Source: Chloroflexota bacterium
GTDB taxonomy: Bacteria; Chloroflexota; Anaerolineae; Aggregatilineales; UBA3940
Assembly: GCA_010092775.1 (NCBI GenBank)
Contig: JAADYZ010000172.1
Location: forward strand, 1 to 20,030
Reading direction: 5' to 3'
Length of the DNA: 20,030 nucleotides
Each line of letters opens with the position of its first letter. The first letter of the stretch is position 1. The position numbers and the translations under genes were made by a program. The notes beneath the pieces were generated by a model. The model was given only the letters and a program-made list of their open reading frames with translations, was not told the origin of the DNA and searched no databases. Shown here one piece after another: positions 7,829 to 13,908 of this stretch.

Positions 7829-8899
7829 ATGACGACAGTAGACCTCAATGCGCTGCGCTTCCTCCCCGAATCCCAGCGCCTCGATCGACAAGATTATCAG
7901 GGTCGGCAGTCCACCTTGTGCAAGGGTTGTGGTCATAACAGCATCGCCAGCCAGATCATCGCGGTGGCTTACGAGTTAGGGATTAACCCCTCTTACATCA
8001 TCAAGTTAAGTGGCATTGGCTGCTCCAGTAAATCTCCGGCTTACTTCCTGGGCCGTTCACATGGTTTCAACGCCTTGCATGGCCGGATGCCCTCGGTGGC
8101 AACCGGTGCGGTGACCGCCAATCGCCACCTGCTCGCTATCGGCGTCAGTGGGGATGGTGACACCGGTAGTATCGGCATGGGCCAGTTCAAGCACATCACA
8201 CGCCGCAATGTCCGGATGGTCTACATCATCGAGAATAATGGCGTCTATGGGCTGACCAAAGGTCAGTTCTCCGCGACCGCAGACATGGGGCAGGAGACCA
8301 AGTATGCTGGGCGCAACGAACTGCCGCCAATCGACTTGTGCCTTGAAGCACTGGCTGGCGAGGCGACCTTTGTCGCACGCTCCTTTGCCGGCGCACCCAA
8401 GCAGGTCAAGACGCTCCTAAAGGCTGCGCTGAGCCACAATGGCACCGCCATCTTGGACATTATCAGCCCATGCGTGGCTTTTAACGATCATGCCTCTTCG
8501 ACCAAGAGTTATGCTTACGGACGTTCTAATCAGTATCCTTTACAGGATATGACCTTTGTGCCCTCCGAAGAAGAAATCATGATCAATGAAGAAAACTATG
8601 ACGCGCAGGGCGAGCAAGTCGTTGAACTGCACGATGGATCACGCATCATCTTGAAGAAACTCGATAAAGGGGACCATGATCCGACCGACCGGGAAGCAGC
8701 GGTGCGCCTCTTGGAAGACGCGCGCAGCAGCATGAACGGTGTGCCCAAGTTCATCACAGGCTTGATTTATGTCGATCCGGATCGGCAGACGCTCTCGGAG
8801 GCCATCGGTATGACGGAGACACCGCTGAGCCACCTATCAGAAGAGCAGCTGCGTCCCTCTCGCGAATCGCTGGAGAAAATGATGAAGGGCTTGATGTAG
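7829..8899 (+). CDS. korB: 2-oxoacid:ferredoxin oxidoreductase, beta (thiamine diphosphate) subunit
   Basis: The 356-residue protein is the thiamine-diphosphate and iron-sulfur subunit partner of KorA. Visible motifs are CKGCGH (31-36), GIGCSS (62-67), HGRMPSVATG (84-93), the TPP/Mg motif GDGDTGSIG (108-116) and ENNGVYGLTKGQ (135-146). C31, C34, C65 and C215 (in SPCVAFND) correspond to the four [4Fe-4S] ligands known for archaeal two-subunit enzymes of this family. Its start is set by a perfect AGGAGG (7816-7821) that overlaps the korA stop codon, spaced 7 bases from the ATG, a tightly coupled pair. The last 100 residues (after about 245) are a C-terminal extension also seen in other KorB proteins. 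No separate ferredoxin or delta subunit gene is in the window. Confidence 0.94.
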   Translation: MTTVDLNALRFLPESQRLDRQDYQGRQSTLCKGCGHNSIASQIIAVAYELGINPSYIIKLSGIGCSSKSPAYFLGRSHGFNALHGRMPSVATGAVTANRHLLAIGVSGDGDTGSIGMGQFKHITRRNVRMVYIIENNGVYGLTKGQFSATADMGQETKYAGRNELPPIDLCLEALAGEATFVARSFAGAPKQVKTLLKAALSHNGTAILDIISPCVAFNDHASSTKSYAYGRSNQYPLQDMTFVPSEEEIMINEENYDAQGEQVVELHDGSRIILKKLDKGDHDPTDREAAVRLLEDARSSMNGVPKFITGLIYVDPDRQTLSEAIGMTETPLSHLSEEQLRPSRESLEKMMKGLM

Positions 8900-8904
8900 C
8901 CTCA

Positions 8905-8933
8905 TTGCAGTGGGGGCTGTTCCACGCTAGAAT
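8905..8933 (+). promoter_or_regulatory. Promoter of tRNA-His
   Basis: The -35 box TTGCAG (8905-8910) and -10 box TAGAAT (8928-8933) have a 17-base spacer. The predicted start near 8940 is about 10 bases before the tRNA. The promoter begins only 6 bases after the korB stop. The -35 hexamer is the same as that in front of the hisS leader. Confidence 0.65.
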
Positions 8934-8949
8934 TGAGTCTACTCCATAT

Positions 8950-9026
8950 GGTGGATGTAGCTCAATTGGCAGAGCGCTGGATTGTGGCTCCTGAGGTTGC
9001 GGGTTCGAGCCCCGTCTTCCACCCCA
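8950..9026 (+). tRNA. tRNA-His (anticodon GTG)
   Basis: This is a 77-base tRNA with encoded CCA (9024-9026). It has the tRNA-His hallmark of an extra 5' G (G-1 at 8950) facing C73 (9023). The anticodon GTG is at 8984-8986 in loop TTGTGGC. The T-arm loop is TTCGAGC (9004-9010). Two pairs are U-U mismatches: position 6 with 67 (8956/9017) in the acceptor, and 28 with 42 (8978/8992) in the anticodon stem. Otherwise the fold is normal. It lies about 2 kb from hisS. Confidence 0.92.
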
Positions 9027-9036
9027 AACTAGAAAC

Positions 9037-9073
9037 AAAAGCGGCGCATGATTTGAGTCATGCGCCGCTTTTT
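9037..9073. terminator. Strong, probably bidirectional intrinsic terminator
   Basis: The 11-bp stem GCGGCGCATGA/TCATGCGCCGC (9041-9051 with 9058-9068) has a 6-base loop. It is preceded by AAAA and followed by TTTTT. It ends the tRNA-His transcript on the plus strand. Read in reverse it ends the convergent small gene at 9091-9354, with a T-run on that strand too. Confidence 0.88.
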
Positions 9074-9090
9074 GTTGTGTGAATCTGTGT

Positions 9091-9354
9091 TTAGTCGACA
9101 GCGATCTTAGCTTTGCGCTTTGTAGTTGTCTTAGTTTCGGTGCTGCTGTCGCCGACCTTCTCCAGCCCATCGATGGCGGCGTCCAGCAGACTACGAAACG
9201 CCATAAGGGTTTCGCGACGTGCTTCGCGGCCATGCTGCCAGAATTCAGCCGGGATCAAGCTGCCCCACTGCTTGGCGGTCGCCTGGCCTGCATTTTGCAG
9301 GTGCTTAATGAAGTCGGACGGTTCCGCCTGTACTTCGGTCGTTTCATCTGCCAT
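9091..9354 (-). CDS. Small hypothetical protein with basic C-terminal tail
   Basis: An 87-residue protein that I do not recognise. The N-terminus is acidic (residues 1-13). The middle (about 14-68) looks like amphipathic helices containing EFWQHGREARRETLMAFRSL. The last 15 residues are rich in Thr and Lys/Arg (TKTTTKRKAK). There is no signal peptide or membrane helix. The middle is vaguely phasin-like or granule-protein-like in character, but I would not assign that. A good Shine-Dalgarno (GGAGG, about 9 bases upstream), a candidate upstream promoter and a shared downstream terminator all support a real gene. Its stop is 18 bases from the terminator. Confidence 0.75.
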   Translation of the reverse strand: MADETTEVQAEPSDFIKHLQNAGQATAKQWGSLIPAEFWQHGREARRETLMAFRSLLDAAIDGLEKVGDSSTETKTTTKRKAKIAVD

Positions 9355-9443
9355 TGGGTAGATCCTCCACTGCTATCGCTCGTTAGACGCTATAAGTTAA
9401 TGACGTGCGGTCACAGGTTCACTTTCGTCATGAATCTACTACG

Positions 9444-9472
9444 ATTATGAAAGACAAAGGTTGCGAATTCAA
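9444..9472 (-). promoter_or_regulatory. Candidate promoter of the small 87-residue gene
   Basis: On the minus strand, TTGAAT (9472-9467) and CATAAT (9449-9444) are separated by 17 bases. It lies in the 143-base gap after the hisS stop. It would give a 5' untranslated region of about 80 bases. No terminator for hisS is visible in the same gap. Confidence 0.45.
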
Positions 9473-9497
9473 GACGACTTTCGCGCGATTTGCCGTT

Positions 9498-11114
9498 TCA
9501 GGTCCAAGATGCGATCTCAGCTGCCACGCTAGCCAGGTCGACCTCGCGTTGTTCGCTGTCCTTTTTGGTTTTGCCCAACTTGCGGATGGTGGCCTTGCCC
9601 GTCGCCAACTCATCCGGGCCGATAATCACCACAAAGGGAATACCTTTAGATGACGCATATCCGAGTTGATCACCCAGTCGGTCGCCTGGTTCAAAGTAGA
9701 TCATGCTGTTGATGCCAGCCTGACGCAGGCTAGTAACCACATCCAGTGACGCAGCAGCCGTTGAGGCATCAAAGACTGTTACGAGAACATCACTGGTCGT
9801 TAGTTTGATGTCATCAGGAAACATGTCAAGTTCATCCATGACATCGATGATCCGTTCGATTCCTAGGCTACCCCCGGTCGCTGGAATGTCTACATCGCCA
9901 AATCGCCCAATCAATCCATCATAGCGGCCCCCACCACAGATACTGGGCATCGCCTTAGGCTCACTCACCGTTGTCTCTAGGATGGGGCCTGTGTAGTATT
10001 CCAATCCGCGCACCATTGCGAAGTTGAGTGCGCAGGCATCTTCCGGAACCCCGAAGGCAGCGGTGTAGTAGAATAAGTCGCGCATCTCGCTCAGCCCTTC
10101 CATGCCAACCGCTGAGTCCTTAAGGCGCATTTCAAGATCATCCAAAACCTGCCCGACTGGTCCACTGATTTGCAGCAGGTCTAGTAGTTTATCCACGACA
10201 TCCATTGGAATGAACTGATCAGCCTGTTCGTTGTAGAATTCCCGCAGCTCAGGGGCCAAGCCCTGGGCGATGGCTCGTGTCTCGGCTTGTAGTTCGTTGG
10301 AGGGTACCGCCCGCGCGATCGCGTCTTCGACTGTTTCGTGCAGTGCGCTTTCCAGCCCCAGCGCGAGATCAGTCGGCACCCCTTCATCGACTAAAGCGCG
10401 TCGCATCGCGTCCAGTTCGACTTTGCCCTGGATGCCCAAACGAGCCACTTTCTGAATCGCTTGCATGAACTCCGTTGGCACACCAACCATCAGTAGTTCA
10501 CGCCGCACACCCTCCAGGCCGATCTTGTCTAGCTTGTCGATGGAGCGGTACAAACCTGGACGAAGGTTATCCGGCACACCGACATACTGACCGATCCCAT
10601 CCAGTATCTTGCGGTTGTTGATCGAAATCGTAAAGGCGGTAAAGCCCAGCGTGTTTAGCACCTCATAGATCACAGCGATGATCTCCGCGTCAGCCAGCAT
10701 ACTCTCGCTGCCGACCACATCAATGTCGCACTGATAGAACTCACGATATCGTCCCTTTTGCGGGCGATCTGCGCGATAGACTGGCGCGATTTGATAGCGT
10801 TTGAAGGGGCGTGTCAGGTCGTTCGCGTTCATGGCGATCAGGCGGCAAAGGGGAACAGATAGGTCGTAGCGCAGGGAGAATTCGCCAGCGGGGCTATCAC
10901 CGTACCAAGCCTTATAGATCAGGCGCTCGGCATCTTCGCCATATTTGCCTGCCATAGTCTCGGTGAGTTCAAGGGCCGAGGTTTGCATCGGCTCGTAGCC
11001 ATACTTTTCAAAGACCTGCCTCACTACCCCCAATACATAGTCTCGCTTGATCATGTCTGGCGGCAGGATGTCGCGCATTCCGGCTGGAATACGAGCTTCA
11101 ACTTTGCTGGTCAT
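9498..11114 (-). CDS. hisS: Histidyl-tRNA synthetase
   Basis: A 538-residue class II synthetase that charges tRNA-His. Motif 2 (about 107-135) reads RADRPQKGRYREFYQCDIDVVGS. The histidine-specific loops are RGLEYYTG (369-376) and GGGRYDGLIGRFG (394-406). Motif 3 is GGSLGIERI (414-422). A C-terminal anticodon-binding domain includes VVIIGPDELATGKATIRKL. It is about 110 residues longer than the E. coli enzyme, mainly through a helical insertion at about 205-320. Several motifs (YREFYQCD, NNRKILDGI, SIDKLDKI) resemble the archaeal/eukaryotic and alphaproteobacterial type more than E. coli HisS. The start is ATG 11114, 8 bases after AAGGAG; an upstream in-frame GTG at 11135 would sit before that site. 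Expression is probably controlled by the leader attenuator directly upstream. Confidence 0.95.
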   Translation of the reverse strand: MTSKVEARIPAGMRDILPPDMIKRDYVLGVVRQVFEKYGYEPMQTSALELTETMAGKYGEDAERLIYKAWYGDSPAGEFSLRYDLSVPLCRLIAMNANDLTRPFKRYQIAPVYRADRPQKGRYREFYQCDIDVVGSESMLADAEIIAVIYEVLNTLGFTAFTISINNRKILDGIGQYVGVPDNLRPGLYRSIDKLDKIGLEGVRRELLMVGVPTEFMQAIQKVARLGIQGKVELDAMRRALVDEGVPTDLALGLESALHETVEDAIARAVPSNELQAETRAIAQGLAPELREFYNEQADQFIPMDVVDKLLDLLQISGPVGQVLDDLEMRLKDSAVGMEGLSEMRDLFYYTAAFGVPEDACALNFAMVRGLEYYTGPILETTVSEPKAMPSICGGGRYDGLIGRFGDVDIPATGGSLGIERIIDVMDELDMFPDDIKLTTSDVLVTVFDASTAAASLDVVTSLRQAGINSMIYFEPGDRLGDQLGYASSKGIPFVVIIGPDELATGKATIRKLGKTKKDSEQREVDLASVAAEIASWT

Positions 11115-11136
11115 ATCCTCATCTCCTTTATTCACA

Positions 11137-11173
11137 AGAAAAACGAGCGTGGGTCATCAGACATCCACGCTCG
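11137..11173 (-). terminator. Attenuator terminator in the hisS leader
   Basis: On the minus strand a perfect 9-bp stem CGAGCGTGG/CCACGCTCG (11173-11165 with 11152-11144) with a 12-base loop is followed by TTTTTCTT. It stands 22 bases before the hisS ATG and 30 bases after the leader-peptide stop codon, so it ends transcription before hisS unless it is prevented from folding. Confidence 0.88.
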
Positions 11174-11253
11174 GCAAGATCATCAATTGATTGGGGCAGA
11201 CACTTAGATGATCATCCATCCAAACTGCCCCGAGCCGCCCGCGCGGATAGGGG
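11169..11253 (-). promoter_or_regulatory. Alternative pairings of the hisS attenuator
   Basis: There are three competing structures on the minus strand. Stem 1:2 pairs CCCC..CCGC (11253-11243) with GCGG..GGGG (11238-11228). Stem 2:3 pairs GCTCGGggCAG (11235-11225) with TTGCCGAGC (11177-11169). The latter uses bases of the terminator 5' arm (11173-11165), so it would act as antiterminator. A further stem, GGGGCAG with CTGCCCC (11231-11225 with 11199-11193), also competes for segment 2. Pairings were found by eye, without energy calculation. Confidence 0.6.
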
Positions 11254-11296
11254 TGCAATGGTTGTGATGATGGTGAAAAACGCGATCGTAGATCAT
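11204..11296 (-). CDS. Histidine-rich leader peptide of hisS (HisL-like)
   Basis: A 30-codon frame runs from ATG 11296 to TAA 11206-11204. Codons 8-13 (11275-11258) are CAC CAT CAT CAC AAC CAT, so five of six encode histidine. A GAGGG ribosome-binding site lies 7 bases upstream. The peptide has no other recognisable feature and probably no function as a product. Its role is likely to sense charged tRNA-His: a ribosome that stalls at the His run leaves the downstream RNA free to form an antiterminator, so hisS is expressed when His-tRNA is scarce. The enterobacterial his leader peptide similarly has a run of His codons before an attenuator. There is no T-box consensus in this leader, so this mechanism is the best explanation. 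Confidence 0.85.
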   Translation of the reverse strand: MIYDRVFHHHHNHCTPIRAGGSGQFGWMII

Positions 11297-11321
11297 GCTG
11301 CTGCCCTCTTGCTGCGCTTCG

Positions 11322-11350
11322 ATTTTAGCTGGCCGAATTCGCCCCTGCAA
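11322..11350 (-). promoter_or_regulatory. Promoter of the hisS leader transcript
   Basis: On the minus strand, TTGCAG (11350-11345) and TAAAAT (11327-11322) have a 17-base spacer. It begins 2 bases after the stop codon of the upstream HAD gene. The predicted start near 11315 puts the leader ATG about 19 bases into the RNA. Confidence 0.65.
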
Positions 11351-11352
11351 AG

Positions 11353-11955
11353 TTAGCTTCTTCGGAGCCAGGATTGAACTTGTTCGACTACATCAAGCTT
11401 CGGAGTGAACTGCAAGGCCGCCATGCCGAGGCTATGTGCAGCATCAACGTTGGCTTGCATATCATCAATGAAAAGCGCTTGATTGGGTTCTGCATTCAGC
11501 TTCATCAGGATCGCCCGATAGGCCTTTGGATCAGGTTTCATTGCGCCGATTTCTGCGGAGATCACACGCTGATCAAACAAGTCATCGAGCTGGGCGCCAT
11601 GTAGAATATCGAGGAGTTCCAGCGAGAAGTTGCTCAGCAGGCCAACTGGCACACCGCGATCTCTGATCTGTTGTATATACGCTGTCAGGTCCCGATCAAT
11701 GACATCACCAGCGTAAAAATCACGCAGCAAGACGTCTGTCTCAGTTTCGGAGAGTCGCAATTGCTGGCCAATCTTTGCGTGATAGTTGGTCACGCTGATC
11801 TCACCGAGTTGAGCGGCTCGCCACGCCACGCCACCATGTACAATCTGTTCAATGGTGCCAGGAGGCAAACCCAATCGGCGATCCCAGGCATGGCGAAAAC
11901 GACGAGTTTGCGTACGCATCAACACCCCGCCCCAGTCGAAGATGACCACCTTCAT
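11353..11955 (-). CDS. HAD-superfamily hydrolase, subfamily IA
   Basis: A 200-residue protein with all four HAD motifs: FDWGGVL with nucleophile D7, LLSNFS with S108, the GAMKPDP lysine K140, and FIDDMQANV with acidic pair D164-D165. A helical cap (about 15-90) lies between motifs I and II. The residue two after the nucleophile is Gly instead of Asp, as in YihX-type glucose-1-phosphate phosphatases and some other members, so phosphatase activity on a small sugar phosphate or nucleotide is likely but unproven. The start is 6 bases after the DUF971 stop, so the two genes are probably translated from one mRNA. hisS downstream has its own promoter. Confidence 0.88.
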   Translation of the reverse strand: MKVVIFDWGGVLMRTQTRRFRHAWDRRLGLPPGTIEQIVHGGVAWRAAQLGEISVTNYHAKIGQQLRLSETETDVLLRDFYAGDVIDRDLTAYIQQIRDRGVPVGLLSNFSLELLDILHGAQLDDLFDQRVISAEIGAMKPDPKAYRAILMKLNAEPNQALFIDDMQANVDAAHSLGMAALQFTPKLDVVEQVQSWLRRS

Positions 11956-11961
11956 CAGTAA

Positions 11962-12306
11962 TCAATCCGCCTTAGTCGGCTGCTGTGGGCTAATACGACG
12001 CAGGTAGCCGAATGAGTAGATACCCGTATTGTGGCCGTCACTCCACCAAATCTGCAACGCATAGTTGCCGACAATCGCTACATTTTCAACTTGATAGCTT
12101 CGCACGGGCTTCAACTCAATTAGATTGGGATCGTGCGCGGGACCCATGAATTCGTGCCCGCCACGACAGGTGGCGCAAGGGCAAGCCTCGCGCAGGGCAT
12201 CGAGTGGGTAGCTGCTTTGTAGTTCATCTCGCCACAAAATACGCAGCTCATGTTCTGTACGGTCGAGTGTGATGTCTGCTGGGATAGGTTGCTTCTCTTC
12301 AGCCAT
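11962..12306 (-). CDS. DUF971 domain protein
   Basis: A 114-residue protein made almost entirely of one DUF971 (gamma-butyrobetaine hydroxylase N-terminal-like) domain. The signature LREACPCATCRGGHE has C42, C44, C47 and H51, a likely metal-binding set. It ends with the typical WWSDGHNTGIYSFGYLR segment. In other bacteria this domain occurs alone or fused to Mrp/ApbC-type iron-sulfur carrier proteins, so a link to Fe-S or metal handling is possible. The exact role is unknown. ATG 12306 is chosen because AAGGTGA lies 8 bases upstream; an in-frame GTG four codons earlier would lie within that site. Its TGA stop lies 6 bases before the HAD ATG. Confidence 0.87.
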   Translation of the reverse strand: MAEEKQPIPADITLDRTEHELRILWRDELQSSYPLDALREACPCATCRGGHEFMGPAHDPNLIELKPVRSYQVENVAIVGNYALQIWWSDGHNTGIYSFGYLRRISPQQPTKAD

Positions 12307-12348
12307 ATCAATCTTCACCTTGGCATATTTGTCGATTGAGATAGGTCA

Positions 12349-12357
12349 ACTATAGCA
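12349..12357 (-). promoter_or_regulatory. Extended -10 promoter of the DUF971-HAD operon
   Basis: On the minus strand the sequence TGCTATAGT (12357-12349) matches an extended -10 element, with no good -35 box. The predicted start is near 12342, about 36 bases before the DUF971 ATG. Confidence 0.45.
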
Positions 12358-12376
12358 TGTGGGGGCAAGCAAGCCT

Positions 12377-12433
12377 AAGGGGTAAAGCCCCTTCACGACC
12401 TCTTCATAAGCGATTCACAGACTTACCGGTAAG
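12377..12433. promoter_or_regulatory. Hairpin and 12-bp palindrome in divergent intergenic region
   Basis: The 244-base gap between DUF971 and the BTAD regulator holds a small hairpin AAGGGG/CCCCTT (12377-12393) without a T-run. It also holds a perfect palindrome CTTACCGGTAAG (12422-12433). The palindrome is a candidate operator for one of the flanking genes. An imperfect plus-strand promoter (TTGATA, 17 bases, TCATAA) begins shortly after it. Confidence 0.4.
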
Positions 12434-12550
12434 CATAAAAGGTTGATAATAGAAATATATCAGGCTCATAAAAACCCTAACGCCCATTAATGACAACTGT
12501 GTATCATACAAGTAATTGCTCCGTAATCGATCCTAAGAAAGAATAGTACA

Positions 12551-13828
12551 ATGGCGCTTGATCAAGTCATCGAGAATTCATTACAGATGCTGTTTGATCA
12601 GTATAAGGGAAACAAGCTGCTGCTAGTCCATCCAAGCAGCCGCTATCGCACCTTGTTGATCGCAGCGGCCATGCAGAACGCACCATGTCCGGTTTACTAT
12701 TATGGATTTGGTGTGGAAGATGTCACCCTCAATCACTTCATTGGCCAGCTCACGCGTGAGCTAGCCGATCAAAATCCCGCTTTTGGCCGCCGCCTGGTGG
12801 AAGTTCGCAGCGATCCGGAGGTGGGGGTCGAAACCCTTGCAGAAGCCTTGGGCGAAGACCTGGCTGAGCTTGAGAAGCAGCACTACATTCTGATTTTGGA
12901 CGAGTATGATCGAAGTGACTCCAACACTGAGATGCAGAGCTTCTTCGATCACCTATTAACTCATTTGCCAGAACACTGTCATCTATTGATCAACAGCCGC
13001 CAGATGCCGCGCCTACCCTGGGTGGCACTCGTTGCACGCCATGAGGCGATCGTGCTAAAGGACTCACGAATGCTATCGAGTGGTTTCTATGGCGGCCCAA
13101 CCAGCGACAGCCCGAATGTCGAAGTATACGCCCTTGGGCCAATCCATGTCATGGTGGATGGTCAGCAGATTTCGACCTGGGAAGGTCACCTTCCCCGTCT
13201 ACTCTTCTTCTATACGCTCGATCGCCCGATGGTTACGCGCAACGATATTTGCGAAGCTTTCTGGCCGGACCTCTCGCCCACGCAGGCTGTAAATGTCTTC
13301 CATGTTACCAAGCGTCGTTTGCACAAGGCTCTCGGGTTTGACGTTTTGGTTCATGAAGGTGGACACTACCAGATTAACCCAGAACTCAATCTACAATACG
13401 ACGTTGTTGACTTCGTCAATTGTCTAGTCGATGCGCGCAGCAAGCCCCCGCATGAAGCTGAACCGATTTGGGAGTTGGCGATCAAGCTGTACAACGGCGA
13501 CTATTTGCAGGGGCACGAAGACGAGTGGATCGTAGAACGCCGGGCAGATTTCCGCGAGGGCTATTTAGAAGCGCTCACTGCGCTGGCACGCCTGAAGGAT
13601 GCGGCTGGCAATACAGAACGTTCACTGGCACTGTATCGCACTGCGAGCAGTGTGGCCCCAAACCGAGAAGACATTCACCGTGCGATCATCCGCTTGTATG
13701 GTGAACTCGGTCGGCGCATGGAAGCTGCTGAGCACTATCAGAAGTTGGAAGCAGACTTTCACTCTCAATATGGGATCAGCCCATCACCGGAGACGCGCCA
13801 AGTCTATCAGCAAGTCATCGAACAGTAA
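12551..13828 (+). CDS. STAND-like/winged-helix/BTAD transcriptional regulator with degenerate P-loop
   Basis: A 425-residue protein in three parts. Residues 1-170 resemble the NTPase domain of MalT/STAND regulators: HYILILDEYDRSD (111-123) matches Walker B, and HLPEHCHLLINSRQMPRLPW (138-157) matches the following sensor region. The place of Walker A (LLVHPSSRYRTLL, 24-36) lacks the Gly-rich GKT loop. Residues about 190-275 are an OmpR-type winged helix (LGPIHVMVDG...NDICEAFWPDLS). Residues about 283-425 are a helical BTAD/TPR-like activation domain. It is probably a DNA-binding regulator that no longer binds ATP in the usual way; its target genes are unknown. The ribosome-binding site is weak (AAGAAAG). 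A strong terminator follows. It is divergent from DUF971 and convergent with the glycosyltransferase. Confidence 0.85.
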   Translation: MALDQVIENSLQMLFDQYKGNKLLLVHPSSRYRTLLIAAAMQNAPCPVYYYGFGVEDVTLNHFIGQLTRELADQNPAFGRRLVEVRSDPEVGVETLAEALGEDLAELEKQHYILILDEYDRSDSNTEMQSFFDHLLTHLPEHCHLLINSRQMPRLPWVALVARHEAIVLKDSRMLSSGFYGGPTSDSPNVEVYALGPIHVMVDGQQISTWEGHLPRLLFFYTLDRPMVTRNDICEAFWPDLSPTQAVNVFHVTKRRLHKALGFDVLVHEGGHYQINPELNLQYDVVDFVNCLVDARSKPPHEAEPIWELAIKLYNGDYLQGHEDEWIVERRADFREGYLEALTALARLKDAAGNTERSLALYRTASSVAPNREDIHRAIIRLYGELGRRMEAAEHYQKLEADFHSQYGISPSPETRQVYQQVIEQ

Positions 13829-13861
13829 CCGGTTGTTCGTTGCGGCCTTATGTTTTGGGGA

Positions 13862-13908
13862 AGTGGGCGATGCCTGGGAAGTTGCCAGGCTCGCCCACTA
13901 GGCTTTTT
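13862..13908 (+). terminator. Intrinsic terminator of the BTAD regulator
   Basis: A long stem AGTGGGCGA-t-GCCTGG paired with CCAGGC-TCGCCCACT (13862-13877 with 13885-13899) has one bulged T and a 7-base loop. It is followed by AGGCTTTTT. The T-run touches the stop codon of the convergent glycosyltransferase gene. Confidence 0.85.

Noticed and set aside
11204..11296. The His-rich frame as a metal-binding peptide or an artificial His-tag trace
   Set aside because: Codons alternate CAC/CAT with an AAC inside, the frame is short with its own ribosome-binding site, and it is followed at once by an attenuator. These fit a regulatory leader, not a tag or functional metallopeptide.
11115..11350. T-box riboswitch upstream of hisS
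   Set aside because: No AGGGTGGNACCGCG-like T-box sequence or specifier stem was found. The His-codon frame plus terminator explains the leader better.
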